DNA of 64,000 nt from JAMXLO01 sp963696645 (GTDB lineage Bacteria > Pseudomonadota > Alphaproteobacteria > Acetobacterales > Acetobacteraceae): NCBI GenBank assembly GCA_963696645.1, contig CAVOKY010000005.1, positions 682,001 through 746,000 on the forward strand. Reading direction: 5' to 3'. Under the pieces are notes generated by a model. The model worked only from the letters and a program-made list of their open reading frames with translations, searched no databases and had not been told where the DNA came from. Below, piece by piece: positions 36,041-44,822 of the stretch; position 1 is the first letter of the stretch; each line of letters opens with the position of its first letter. A program made the translations under genes and the position numbers.

Positions 36041-36711
36041 TCCTCCCCGCTTATTATGGCGTCGAACCGAAACTTGCTTTCCATTTCGGCCTGGGCTTTG
36101 TCGGCCTTCCTAAGAGCCGTTTCACACTCCATTTGAAGCTGTTTTATGTCATCCGAGTCCATGGCTACGCTGATGCTGGATTGATCGCCGTTTGAGGCTA
36201 TAAATTCCAGTCTGAGCGTTTGAACAATCGTGGACCCTATTATCTCCTCCCGAGAATCATCGAATACTGGTCGAACGCTCGTTAGTAGCCTGCCGGTAAG
36301 GTAGACCCTTTCGAAATCATAGGAAATATCAATCGCCTTGGCGGCTAACGACACGGTCGCAGTCGTTAAGAGCTTTTCCAAAGCACCCCGGCAAGCCTCC
36401 CACGAGCGCAGTCTGGAGTCTTCGCTTTCCTGGTCCTTAACGGCGGGTGTGATGGATGCCAAAATATCTTTCGCTGACAAATGAGCGCGCCGAAATGTTC
36501 CGGCGATTCCCAACAATAGGCGGCTGAGAGTAGCCGCTCTCTCCGCTCCCAATTCTTCGCGCAGAATGCTTTCAATCCTGCTGCGTCGAATAGTCGGTTT
36601 TTGGCGAGCAAGGGAGGAAGCGATGATCTCAAGTCGTGACGCGCCGATCTCGCATATTGTCGCGAGATCAGCGATCTGAGTGTCAGAGAGCCTAAAGGTC
36701 GGCGTAAGCAT
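36037..36711 (-). CDS. Hypothetical cytosolic protein, first gene of the operon
   Basis: A 224-aa protein without signal or membrane segment: an all-helical N-terminal half (QIADLATICEIGASRLEIIA, SRIESILREELGAERAATLS) and a beta-rich middle ending in a charged coiled-coil-like tail (QLQMECETALRKADKAQAEM). It resembles effector-associated or sensor-type N-terminal helical domains, but I cannot name a family. Its stop overlaps the next start by 4 nt. Confidence 0.6.
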   Translation of the reverse strand: MLTPTFRLSDTQIADLATICEIGASRLEIIASSLARQKPTIRRSRIESILREELGAERAATLSRLLLGIAGTFRRAHLSAKDILASITPAVKDQESEDSRLRSWEACRGALEKLLTTATVSLAAKAIDISYDFERVYLTGRLLTSVRPVFDDSREEIIGSTIVQTLRLEFIASNGDQSSISVAMDSDDIKQLQMECETALRKADKAQAEMESKFRFDAIISGEE

Positions 36712-36987
36712 CCAAGATCGTAGGCCATCCTTGTGACAGCAGACCAGCCCCGATTCGTTGCGAGTTTATAGCCCATCTCCTACCATATGTTGTGGCGGAA
36801 AGGAATCCCCCCACGAAAATTAAATTTGGTCGCAGTTGGTCTTTTGGGAGCGCCTCTTAGGAACACTTTCGTGTTTTGGTGAAATCACCGGCTTCTTCGG
36901 CGTCGTCAGCACCGCTGTGCCACCTCGCGCGCCCGGCGCTCAGCTTCCTGAGTTGTGAGGTTATCCTGATCGCCATTAGCGTGTGCC
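36712..36987. other. Upstream region of the membrane-protein operon
   Basis: About 275 bp, moderate GC, probably holding the divergent promoters for the operon at 36711 and a small plus-strand gene at 36988. No clean sigma-70 boxes stand out. Confidence 0.3.
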
Positions 36988-37152
36988 ATGCCTATCACCC
37001 AAGAAAAAGCCGAGGCGGCCTTCCGAGACCTTACCTCACTGGTCACCCAGATACAGGGCATATGGTGGGACGTCGAGCTGCAGCTAGGGTGCTACTGGCA
37101 GCAGTTTCAAGCATGCGCGTGCATGCGGCGTGGGCGGCACTTGGAACTGTAA
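36988..37152 (+). CDS. Possible small protein, 54 aa
   Basis: MPITQEKAEAAFRDLTSLVT, QIQGIWWDVE and a Cys-containing tail, ending with TAA at 37150-37152. Composition (acidic helix, then aromatic WWD) looks like a real reading frame, but there is no clear ribosome-binding site or homologue that I recognise. The end may have been altered by the IS3 breakpoint about 50 bp downstream. Confidence 0.3.
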   Translation: MPITQEKAEAAFRDLTSLVTQIQGIWWDVELQLGCYWQQFQACACMRRGRHLEL

Positions 37153-37199
37153 CAGCTAACAAGCTGAAGCGGGATATCGTGGCCCGTTTGGAGAGTTGT

Positions 37200-37806
37200 T
37201 TTCGCGGCAGCGCTGACCGAACTCGATCGAGGTGTATTGTGAACCCTGGTCGGAGTGATGGATCACACCCCGTGGCCGTCGCGTCGCCAGCGCCATGTTC
37301 AGCGCATCGAGCACCAGTTGTTTGGCGAGTGTCGTTGCCATCGCCCAGCCGACGATGCGACGGCTGTACGTATCGAGTACCACGGCGAGATAGAGAAAGC
37401 CCGCCCAGGTCGGGACGTAGGTGATGTCGGCGACCCACAGCCGATCGGGTGCTGCCGCCGTGAAGTTGCGCTCGACAAGATCCGGCGCCTGACGACCACC
37501 GTCCCTGATCGTGGTTGTGACGAATTTGCGCCGACACACACCGGCAAGACCGGCCTGCGTCATCAATCGCGCGACGCGTTTGCGGCCAGCATGGATGCCT
37601 TTGGCCGCAAGCTCGGCATGAACCCGTGGCACGCCGTAGGTGCCGCCCGAAGCCTCATGGGCGACACGGATCTCTGCAGTCAGCGCCACGTCGCTCTCCG
37701 ACCGCCGCGACGGCCGCCGCTTTACCCACGCATGATAGCCGCTGGAGGAGACGCCCAGCAGCCGGCACATTGTGGCTATCGGATACTCGGCCTGGTGATC
37801 GCTCAC
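37200..37806 (-). pseudogene. IS3 transposase OrfB, C-terminally truncated
   Basis: Carries the HTH_21 and rve integrase domains: GTYGVPRVHAELAAKGIHAG, then DRLWVADITYVPTWAG (first catalytic Asp, about residue 127), RGVIHHSDQGSQYTSIEFG (second Asp, about 186). The third catalytic Glu (normally in the xSxxGxxxDNAxxE region) is missing, as the homology ends at about 37200. Confidence 0.85.
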
Positions 37807-38117
37807 GAACCGGAACCCTTCGCAGGGATCGCGTTCGTCTCCCGAGCGAACCAGGCCGCCGCCTTTGAGAGTATACCCCGCTCCAGCCGAAGATGGCGGT
37901 TCTCCCGTCGCAGACGGCTCAGCTCCTCGCGCTCCGCTGTTGTCAGGCCACCATCACCGCGGCCCGCATTGCGCTCGGATTGGGCAAGCCAGTTCCTGAT
38001 CGATTGCGCCGTCGGTTCGAACTCGCGCGCGAGCTCCTCGGGCGAGCGGCCGGCACGCACCAGTTCAACCATTTGCCGACGAAATTCAGGCGGGTAACCT
38101 CGTCTCGTTCTCGACAT
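37803..38117 (-). CDS. IS3 transposase OrfA (helix-turn-helix)
   Basis: MSRTRRGYPPEFRRQMVELV, SPEELAREFEPTAQSIRNWL then a leucine-zipper-like EREELSRLRRENRHLRLERG. The start is placed at 38117; a Met at 38153 lies in the terminal repeat. Overlaps the orfB start, consistent with -1 frameshift fusion in intact IS3 elements. Confidence 0.8.
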   Translation of the reverse strand: MSRTRRGYPPEFRRQMVELVRAGRSPEELAREFEPTAQSIRNWLAQSERNAGRGDGGLTTAEREELSRLRRENRHLRLERGILSKAAAWFARETNAIPAKGSGS

Positions 38118-38152
38118 CGTGGACCCCTCCAACACAAATCGTCCAGTGTCCA

Positions 38153-38445
38153 CGAAACCGGGTCAACTTCAATCGTGCTAAATGTCGCCAGGATCATGCT
38201 GGCACGTGCCGAAGACGTAGCAAAAATAGAGAAAATCCTAGCCAGAATGGCAAGGGCTGCGAGGAATTGAAATTATCTCGTTCATGCGAGTTATGGGCTC
38301 TCGTTTAGTCGCAGGTTCAAGCTACGCGTTCTCTCGTTAGATGCGCAAGAAGACCCCGCAATAGTGCATTATCAGGAGTTCAGTGAATCAGACTTGCTGA
38401 ACATCAAGACTCAGTTAGAGACCCTCAGAGGGGATATCATCGGCC
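38153..38445. other. Gap holding a possible broken gene end
   Basis: No full gene. A plus-strand frame around 38341-38503 reads VHYQEFSESDLLNIKTQLET, then EMKKARRRRRLES and a stop; it may be the tail of a gene disrupted by the IS3 event. Low-GC like the neighbouring accessory genes. Confidence 0.3.
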
Positions 38446-38631
38446 TTACTCTTGAGATGAAGAAGGCGAGGCGGCGAAGGCGGCTCGAATCATGGAAACT
38501 ATGATCGAATCCTCATCGGCAATCTGACCAAGATCATCGCCAGCGGAGGCGTGCAGTACCTCCTTCGCCGCCAGCACCATCTCACGGGTGATCTTCGCTG
38601 CCGGCCTGTCACGTTCTGCTTGTCTAGACAT
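38446..38631 (-). CDS. Hypothetical protein, 61 aa
   Basis: MSRQAERDRPAAKITREMVL then AAKEVLHASAGDDLG and SIIVSMIRAAFAASPSSSQE: a helical, amphipathic small protein with a good Shine-Dalgarno (AGGAAC 4 nt before the ATG). No family recognised; its form fits small phage- or plasmid-borne proteins. Confidence 0.5.
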   Translation of the reverse strand: MSRQAERDRPAAKITREMVLAAKEVLHASAGDDLGQIADEDSIIVSMIRAAFAASPSSSQE

Positions 38632-38708
38632 TGTTCCTGTTTTGTCAAAGGGATAATTGGGAATATTTTCCTCGACAAACGCCACCCATCTGTGTTCTAC
38701 GTTTGTCC

Positions 38709-39416
38709 ATGTCCGCCGCCGACCACTCCCCGACCGCGCCCACCGACCCCGATCCGCCTCGGGCCGCCCCAACCATGCCCACCTCCCTCGGCCGTGTCCT
38801 CAGCGTCGTCCGCAAGCTGATCGATTTCGGCAAGCAGGTCGCCGCCACGGTCCAGCAGCGCGCCGCCGCCCCGGGCTTCGCCCTCGTTGCCAAACCCTTC
38901 GGCACCGCCGACCTCGCCGTAATCCTCGCCCGTATCACCAACGGCCTGCGCCGTGCCGCGGCCCTGGAGGCCAGGCTGTGCCAGCACGCCGCGTGCGGCC
39001 AGGACCTCCCGCCAGCCCCCATCAGCATGCCCGCCGCACGCGCGCCGCGCCCCGAACGCCAGGTCGCACTGCCGGACACCCAGCCCGAACCCCAGCCCGC
39101 CGACCACACCCAGGATCTGCGCCTCGCGCGCCTCCCCACCGAAGCGGAAATTGCCGCTGAAATCCGTCGCCGCCCGATCGGCCCCATCATCGTCGACATC
39201 TGCCGCGACCTGGGCCTCACGCCCGGCCAGTGTGACCGAGCCTTCTGGGACGAACTCAGCCACGCCATCATCGCTTATGGCGGCGACCTCGGCACCTTCT
39301 TCAGACGCGTGAACAAACGGCTGTTCACCTTCAGCCCCGACGACCTCGCCGGCCCGGCCTCCCCATGGCCCACGCCACCGGCCGGAACGCCGGCGCTCTC
39401 CACCCATCCGCCCTGA
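38709..39416 (+). CDS. Hypothetical protein with proline-rich linker
   Basis: A 235-aa protein. A helical region (LGRVLSVVRKLIDFGKQVAA, AVILARITNGLRRAAALEAR) leads through a Pro-rich linker to a compact C-terminal domain (LPTEAEIAAEIRRRPIGPII, CRDLGLTPGQCDRAFWDEL, GTFFRRVNKR). No signal peptide. It looks like a lineage-specific alphaproteobacterial family; function unknown. Start chosen at the ATG at 38709; the open frame upstream is not conserved-looking. Confidence 0.6.
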   Translation: MSAADHSPTAPTDPDPPRAAPTMPTSLGRVLSVVRKLIDFGKQVAATVQQRAAAPGFALVAKPFGTADLAVILARITNGLRRAAALEARLCQHAACGQDLPPAPISMPAARAPRPERQVALPDTQPEPQPADHTQDLRLARLPTEAEIAAEIRRRPIGPIIVDICRDLGLTPGQCDRAFWDELSHAIIAYGGDLGTFFRRVNKRLFTFSPDDLAGPASPWPTPPAGTPALSTHPP

Positions 39417-39776
39417 AGCCACCCTGCATCCAAACGGCCATCCTGACGGCCAGGGCCCGGTTCGGCGCGCTGTCCGGCATGACATAGTCATATCGATATA
39501 GCAATGAGATGGCTGCCAGTTCGTCGTCAAAGGCCCACGGCTGGCGTCGACCGCGCCAAAGTTCCACGCAAAGCTCGCGAAGAACGCAAAGGCCGCCAAG
39601 AAATGAATTGTCGCGCCTTCACCCGCCTTTCCTGCCTGCCGCACCATACCGAGTGAAGCACCGCGCGCAGCGCAAAGCATCCTGCTTCGCGAGCTTTGCG
39701 TTCTTCGCGCCCTTTGCGTGGAAACTTGTCCGCTACCCGCAGCCCAGGCCCCCACCGTGAACGCTGCGTCGCCCGA
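39417..39776. repeat. Intergenic region with a large inverted repeat (CGCAAAG type)
   Basis: No gene in 360 bp. GTTCCACGCAAAGCTCGCGA followed by AGAACGCAAAG (39561-39591) is largely the reverse complement of GCGAGCTTTGCGTTCTTCG and CCCTTTGCGTGGAAACTT (39689-39727). CGCAAAG-NN-CGCGAAGAACG elements of this kind are common dispersed repeats in proteobacteria. Confidence 0.6.
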
Positions 39777-40920
39777 TCAGCGCGGCGCAGCCGGTCCGAG
39801 TGCGGCCGCGATGCCGAACTCGCCGGGCAACGCCCCCCTGGTGAACAGCCGCGTCACATGACCCATCTTGCGGCCGGGTCGCGCCTCCGTCTTGCCGTAG
39901 AGGTGCGGGATCAGCCCCGGCGTGGCGAGGACCGCCGGCCAGAGTGCAGCCTCGTCCGGACCGACCAGGTTCTTCATGACCGCGTCCGAGTGCCGGATGG
40001 CTGGCGGCAGCGGCAGGCCGGCGATCGCCCGAACGTGCATCTCGAACTGGCTCGCCGGGCAGGCGTCGATCGTCCAGTGCCCGGAGTTGTGTGGCCGAGG
40101 GGCGATCTCGTTCACCAGGACCTCGGCCATGCGCATCAACGAACATCTCGACCGCCAGCAGGCCGACAAGGTCCAGTGCATCGGCGACCCGCCGGGCGAT
40201 CGACTGTGCCTGCCTATCCACCACCTCCGGAATGCGAGCGGGCGCCAGCGTCAGGTCGAGGATGTGGCTGCGATGGCGATTCTCCACCGCGTCAAAGGCC
40301 GTGTAGGCCCCGTTCGCCCCCCGCGCGGCGACCACGCTGATCTCCTGGGCGAAGTCGATGAAACCTTCCAGGATCAATGGCTTGGGCGACAGAGCTGCGA
40401 ACGCGTCGGCGACGTCCTCGGGCTGTCGGAGCATCGCCTGTCCCTTGCCGTCGTAGCCCAGGCGTGTGGTCTTCAGCACCGCGGGCAGACCGATGCGCTC
40501 CACCGCCGCGCGCAGTTCGGCGAGGCTGCCCACCGGCAGCCACGACGCGGTGGGCACGCCGGCGCCGTTCAGGAAGCTTTTCTCCAGGATCCGGTCCTGG
40601 CTGGTGCGCAGGATTGCCGGCGACGGCCGGACCGGCTTCAGGGATGCAAGAAGATCAAGGCCTTCCGCGCTGACATTTTCGAATTCGAAGCTGATCACAT
40701 CGACCGCGGCGGCGAATTCCCGCAGGCCGTCCGGTTCCTGGTAGTCGCTGATCGTGGCCGCCGCGGAGACCTGGCTGGCGGGACTGTCTCGCTCACGGGT
40801 CAGGATATGGCAGCGGTAACCCAACCGCGCGGCGGCCAGCGCCGACATTCGGCCAAGCTGGCCGCCGCCGACCAGCCCGATGGTGGCATTCGGCGGCAGC
40901 GGGAATGTCATGCGAGGCAC
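39777..40920 (-). pseudogene. purK: 5-(carboxyamino)imidazole ribonucleotide synthase, one frameshift
   Basis: An ATP-grasp enzyme of purine synthesis. First frame: IGLVGGGQLGRMSALAAARL, DVISFEFENVSAEGL, RILEKSFLNGAGVPTASWLP, KTTRLGYDGKGQAML, ILEGFIDFAQEISVVAARG. At about 40124-40130 (VEMFVDAHGR) one extra base shifts to the second frame, which continues EVLVNEIAPRPHNSGHWTID to the C terminus. Only one indel separates two perfectly conserved halves, so an assembly error is likely. Its start is 7 nt from the purE stop (operon purE-purK). Confidence 0.88.
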
Positions 40921-40926
40921 CCGGGA

Positions 40927-41412
40927 TCAGGCATCCTGCGGCTTGTCCGCCACGGCGCGGGTCTGCTCGTCGCGCAACGCGTCGAGACGGGCAGCCAGTT
41001 CAGGGTCACCGATGGCGAGGATCGCGGCGGCCAGCAGTGCAGCGTTCACCGCACCGGCCCGGCCGATCGCCAGGGTCCCGACGGGAATCCCGGCCGGCAT
41101 CTGGGCGATCGACAGAAGGCTGTCCATCCCCTTGAGACTATGGGATTCCACCGGCACCCCCAGCACGGGAAGCGGCGTCCACGCGGCACACATCCCGGGT
41201 AGATGCGCGGCGCCGCCGGCACCTGCGATGATCACCTTGAGACCCCGCTGGCGCGCCCCGGCAGCGTAGTCGCGCAGCCGATCGGGCGTGCGATGGGCGG
41301 AGACGATGCGGGTTTCGTGCGGCACACCCAGCCGTTCCAGCATTTCGGCGGCATGGCGCAGCGTTTGCCAGTCCGACTGGCTGCCCATGATGATGCCGAC
41401 TATCGGTTGCAT
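40927..41412 (-). CDS. purE: 5-(carboxyamino)imidazole ribonucleotide mutase
   Basis: A 161-aa protein; VGIIMGSQSDWQTLRHAAEM, ETRIVSAHRTPDRLRDYA (catalytic His in SAHRTP) and VIIAGAGGAAHLPGMCAAWT, GVPVESHSLKGMDSLLS are diagnostic of class I PurE. Works with PurK next door to convert AIR via N5-CAIR to CAIR. Its ATG overlaps the stop of the YdcH-like gene upstream. Confidence 0.95.
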   Translation of the reverse strand: MQPIVGIIMGSQSDWQTLRHAAEMLERLGVPHETRIVSAHRTPDRLRDYAAGARQRGLKVIIAGAGGAAHLPGMCAAWTPLPVLGVPVESHSLKGMDSLLSIAQMPAGIPVGTLAIGRAGAVNAALLAAAILAIGDPELAARLDALRDEQTRAVADKPQDA

Positions 41413-41615
41413 CAGGCGATGTTGTCCGGGATCAGTCGGCTCTCCAGCCAGGCGATCTCATCCTTCAGCATGAGCTTGCGCTTCTTCAGCCGCTGCAGAT
41501 GCAACTGGTCCGCGGCGCCTTGATCTGCCAGGCGTGCGATCACCGTGTCGAGGTCACGGTGCTCGCTGCGGAGTTCGTGCAGCTTGCGCAGCAGCGAGTC
41601 CCGGTCCGTCAGCAT
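41412..41615 (-). CDS. YdcH/DUF465 family small protein
   Basis: A 67-aa coiled-coil-like protein, LLRKLHELRSEHRDLDTVIA then LHLQRLKKRKLMLKDEIAWL. The HRxLD and LKKxKLxLKDE pattern is the DUF465 signature. It overlaps purE by 4 nt and is co-transcribed with purE-purK. Role unknown. Confidence 0.85.
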   Translation of the reverse strand: MLTDRDSLLRKLHELRSEHRDLDTVIARLADQGAADQLHLQRLKKRKLMLKDEIAWLESRLIPDNIA

Positions 41616-41738
41616 GGACGATCAATAGCACGGGGGCCCGGCCGGCACCCAGCCCTCACCTGCCAGTTCGGCATGGTCTTGCCCATGTCAATCAGGTTAC
41701 CATGTCGATCCGTGGCTGTATTCAAGTGGAGGAGTTCC

Positions 41739-41912
41739 ATGACGCTGCAGGCCCATCTCGATACCCTGAAGGAACGCCATGCCGCACTTGAGTTGCGCAT
41801 CGCCGATGAGGACCAGCGACCCCGACCCGATACCGAAGCCCTCACGCGGCTGAAGATCGAGAAACTGCACGTCAAGGAGGAGATCGAACGACTGCGCGCG
41901 CAGACCGAGTGA
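41739..41912 (+). CDS. Second YdcH/DUF465 family small protein
   Basis: A 57-aa protein, MTLQAHLDTLKERHAALELR then ALTRLKIEKLHVKEEIERL. Same DUF465 pattern as the gene at 41412-41615, on the opposite strand. Strong ribosome-binding site GGAGGAG 6 nt before the ATG. Confidence 0.85.
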   Translation: MTLQAHLDTLKERHAALELRIADEDQRPRPDTEALTRLKIEKLHVKEEIERLRAQTE

Positions 41913-41932
41913 CCTGACCGTCGCGGCGGTCG

Positions 41933-42523
41933 TCAGGCCGCTTCTTCCGGCTCGGGCATCGGTGGCGGCGGGACGGCGCGTCCCTCACGCTCCAGCCGCT
42001 CGTTCGCCTGGGCGACCGCCGCGTTGAGATCGGTCTGGCTGCACAGGCCGAGGATCACCGGATCGCGCGGCTTGATATTGGCGCTGTTCCAGTGGCTGCG
42101 CTCGCGCACCTTCTGAATGGTGTCCTTGGTGGTGCCGAGCAGCTTGGAGACCTGTGCTTCCGTCAGTTGCGGGTAGTTGCGGATCAGGAAGGCGATGGCA
42201 TCGGGACGGTCGTTGCGTTTCGCCACCGGCGTGTAGCGTGATCCGCGCAGCCGCTTCGGTGTCGGCAGGGCGGTCGGCATCAGTTTCAGCCTCGCATCCG
42301 GGTCGGCCTCGGCGCGGCGGATCTCCTCTGCGGTGACCTGGCTGTTGGCGACCGGGTCGTAGCCGACGATGCCCTGCGCCACCTCGCCATCGGCAATCGC
42401 CTGCACCTCGAGGGGGTGCATGCCGCAGAAATCGGCGATCTGGGTGAAGGTGAGCGCGGTCTTCTCGATAAGCCACACGGCGGTGGCCTTGGGCATCAGC
42501 GGCAGGGTCATGGGCATGGTCAT
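41933..42523 (-). CDS. trcR: Cell cycle transcriptional regulator TrcR (DUF1013)
   Basis: A 196-aa protein, MPKATAVWLIEKTALTFTQI, ADFCGMHPLEVQAIADGEVA, DAIAFLIRNYPQLTEAQVSK, LLGTTKDTIQKVRERSHWN and DPVILGLCSQTDLNAAVAQA. DUF1013 is confined to alphaproteobacteria, where it acts in cell-cycle transcription with CtrA/GcrA-type circuits (established for Caulobacter). Start selected at 42523 (MTMPMTLPLMPKA); upstream in-frame residues are low complexity. Confidence 0.9.
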   Translation of the reverse strand: MTMPMTLPLMPKATAVWLIEKTALTFTQIADFCGMHPLEVQAIADGEVAQGIVGYDPVANSQVTAEEIRRAEADPDARLKLMPTALPTPKRLRGSRYTPVAKRNDRPDAIAFLIRNYPQLTEAQVSKLLGTTKDTIQKVRERSHWNSANIKPRDPVILGLCSQTDLNAAVAQANERLEREGRAVPPPPMPEPEEAA

Positions 42524-42743
42524 CCTTGGGCCACTGCTCGCGCGATGCGGGGCGCGCACCGCGGGCGCGGCCTGAGGCCGGATATGACAAGCGCGCCGTG
42601 GTGGGTCAAGGGTTATGGCCCGCTTTATGCCGGGAGCCGTTAGACCGACCGTGATCGAGGGCGCGCCGGTGGCCGCATCAGCCGGTTCAAGCGGTTGCCT
42701 TGCCGGACTATGCTTGGGTCGCAGTGCGGGCAGGAGGCGAAAC

Positions 42744-42935
42744 ATGATGGATGAGGAGGAGGGCCCGGTTCGCAAACGGACCCGGCTGGAGAAACTGGTC
42801 CTGGATACCCTCGGGATCGAGGAATTGCGTGACTACATCGCCGAGTTGCGGGAGGAAATTGCCCGCGTGGAGGCCGACATCGACCGCAAGCAAGGGCATC
42901 GCAGCGCGGCCGATGCGTTCTTCCGACGACCCTAG
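42744..42935 (+). CDS. DUF1192 family small protein
   Basis: A 63-aa acidic-then-basic protein: MMDEEEGPVRKRTRLEKLVL then GIEELRDYIAELREEIARVE. The DYIAELREEIxRVEADI helix is the DUF1192 signature. Ribosome-binding site CAGGAGGC. Common in alphaproteobacteria; function unknown. Confidence 0.85.
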   Translation: MMDEEEGPVRKRTRLEKLVLDTLGIEELRDYIAELREEIARVEADIDRKQGHRSAADAFFRRP

Positions 42936-42965
42936 CCGTTCGAAGTCGCCGGGGACGGGGGCACA

Positions 42966-43000
42966 TAAAAAAGGAGGCCGGCGAACCGGCCCCCCTTTTC
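42966..43000. terminator. Bidirectional terminator
   Basis: GGCCGG-CGAA-CCGGCC stem bounded by AAAAAAGGA on the left and CCCCTTTT on the right. It lies between the plus-strand DUF1192 gene and the convergent hsp20 gene and fits an intrinsic terminator for both. Confidence 0.8.
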
Positions 43001-43016
43001 GTTGCCTTGGGATGCG

Positions 43017-43487
43017 TCAGGCAGCCTTCGCGGCGTCCTGCGCGTCGTTGGCGATGGCCGTCGGCGAACCGGTGCCGATCTCGATGCGGCGCGGCTTCAG
43101 CGCCTCAGGCACCACGCGCTTCAGGCCGACATGCAGCAGCCCGTTCTGCAGATCCGCGCCATCGACCACCATGTGGTCGGCGAGCACGAACCGGCGCTCG
43201 AACGCTCGGCCGGCGATGCCGCGATACAGCACCTCGCCCTTCTGCCCATCACTGGACACCTTGCCGGAGATAACCAGGTTATTCTCCTTCACGACAAGGT
43301 CCAGTTCCTCCGGACGGAAGCCAGCCACCGCCATGGTCAGGCGGTAGGTGTTCTCGCCGGTCTTCTCAATGTTGTAGGGCGGATAGCTCGATGCCTCGGG
43401 GGCGGAAGCGGCTGTGTCCATCAGACGGGCCAGCCGGTCGAAGCCGATGGCAGTACGGAACAGTGGGGCAAAGTCGAACGTTGTCAT
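43017..43487 (-). CDS. Hsp20 family small heat-shock protein
   Basis: A 156-aa IbpA-like chaperone: N-terminal TTFDFAPLFRTAIGFDRLAR, alpha-crystallin core YPPYNIEKTGENTYRLTMAV, VAGFRPEELDLVVKENNLVI, GIAGRAFERRFVLADHM and NGLLHVGLKRVVPEALKPRR. Binds unfolded proteins without ATP. The ATG at 43487 is preceded by GCAGGAGGTTTGCC. The 150-bp upstream stretch may hold a ROSE-type RNA thermometer, common for alphaproteobacterial hsp20, but I could not fold it with confidence. Confidence 0.9.
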   Translation of the reverse strand: MTTFDFAPLFRTAIGFDRLARLMDTAASAPEASSYPPYNIEKTGENTYRLTMAVAGFRPEELDLVVKENNLVISGKVSSDGQKGEVLYRGIAGRAFERRFVLADHMVVDGADLQNGLLHVGLKRVVPEALKPRRIEIGTGSPTAIANDAQDAAKAA

Positions 43488-43677
43488 GGCAAACCTCCTG
43501 CTTGAGCAAGGTTCAATGTGTCGGAACCGCCCGGATGGGCCGGCCCCATTGGTGCTCCGGACCCCCCGAAGGGGCGTTCCGGACACTACAGAAATTGGCA
43601 GGAAGCGCGCCTGGTTCAAGTGGCGCGGCACGTGCAAAACGGTGCCGAAGCGTCGGTTTGCGCGGCGCTGATTCGCC

Positions 43678-43902
43678 CTACTTCTTGATGCCCAGGCCGG
43701 CGAATTTCTTGTTGAATTTCGCCACCTGGCCGCCGCTGTCTATGATGCGGTGCTGTCCGGTCCAGGCCGGGTGCGACTTGGGGTCGATGTCCAGCCGCAG
43801 CGAGTCGCCGGGCTTGCCGTAGCAGGACCGGGTCTTGAACTGGGTGCCGTCCGTCATGACGACCGTGATCTCGTGGTAGGCGGGGTGAATGCCGGGCTTC
43901 AT
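43678..43902 (-). CDS. rpmE: 50S ribosomal protein L31
   Basis: A 74-aa protein, MKPGIHPAYHEITVVMTDGT then FKTRSCYGKPGDSLRLDIDP and KSHPAWTG. It lacks the zinc CxxC pair (only one Cys), as in the rhizobial-type L31. Full length. Confidence 0.93.
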   Translation of the reverse strand: MKPGIHPAYHEITVVMTDGTQFKTRSCYGKPGDSLRLDIDPKSHPAWTGQHRIIDSGGQVAKFNKKFAGLGIKK

Positions 43903-44043
43903 GGCGCGCTCCTGCTCGGCGCGCCAACCGGCGGCGCGAGCGCGGCATATAGCGTCGCGGCGAGGAAGGCCAGAGGTCTGGCGGCGCCCAGGACACAAGG
44001 CCGTGCATCATAGTTCGCCGGGGCGGCACCGAGCAGAAGGTCT

Positions 44044-44653
44044 CTAGCCTCCCGTCCGCCTTGGGTCAGCAGTTCCCCTGGGGCGGCAGCCGCCTGCCTT
44101 GTGTGCCTGCGCCTTCGCGGCATCGGCGCGGAACATCTCGTCAGCCGCCTTCTTTTGCTGGTCCGACAGCGAGGCGTACAGGGTCTGGAATGCCGGAACC
44201 AGCTTTTGCATGTCCTGCGCGCGCTCCTGCTCGATCTGCGCGAACGACTGCATGTTATCGACAGCCGACATCGACCCGAGCTGCTGCGCGCGTTTCTGAT
44301 AGGCCTCGTCCATCTCCTTTGCGTTGTCACGCATCACCTGAGTGAACTGGTCCCACTGCGGCTTCTGATCGGTCGTGATGTGCAGTCTGCCGTGCAACTC
44401 CGTGATCCGGTGGTCCACCATGCGCCTCCAGCGTCTCGCCGGACTGGCTGGACGCGGACCGGCTGCCCTGCGGCATCGCCTTATGCGTCGTGCCGGAGGG
44501 CGTGCCGCTTGTCTCGCTGGGAGGCGCGGCCTGCGGTATCGCCGCCGCGCCTGGACTGGTCGGGCTGGTGGTGGACTGCGCCCAGGCAGGGGCGGCGACC
44601 AGTATCGTGGTGATCAGCAGGGGGGCGGCACGGGTAAGCAGCGTCGCTTTCAT
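44044..44653 (-). pseudogene. Periplasmic Spy/LTXXQ-type protein, frameshifted
   Basis: Signal peptide (MKATLLTRAAPLLITTILVA then APAWAQS), a Ser/Thr/Pro-rich linker, then a shift near 44420 into MVDHRITELHGRLHITTDQK and the helical repeats MRDNAKEMDEAYQKRAQQLG and LYASLSDQQKKAADEMFRAD, the LTxxQ pattern of CpxP/Spy proteins. Family members are envelope-stress chaperones. One indel near 44420 splits signal and mature parts, and there may be another at the C terminus. Confidence 0.75.
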
Positions 44654-44822
44654 TGCAGGCATCTCCGTTGCGGGTTGCGGTGGGCGTCCATTCGACGCTC
44701 GCGTGCAAAGGAATCTCGCTGCCAATTGTGGCGGCAGTGGCGCATCACGGCGAGTTGTTATCGGTGGGGTAGGGGGCTGTGAAACGCCGCCTCGCGCATC
44801 CGCATGCAGCGTTCCGACCAAC

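Larger units (their letters stand above)
37200..38152 (-). mobile_element. IS3 family remnant, one end missing
   Basis: The upstream end is intact: TGGACACTGGACGATTTGTG reads inward from 38152 on the minus strand. orfA is complete, orfB is cut after about residue 202, and the downstream terminal repeat is lost at about 37200, where unrelated sequence begins. Immobile relic. Confidence 0.8.

Noticed and set aside
36366..36776. A 136-aa minus-strand frame overlapping the operon's first gene.
   Set aside because: It lies in a different frame inside a better-supported gene and has no coherent content.
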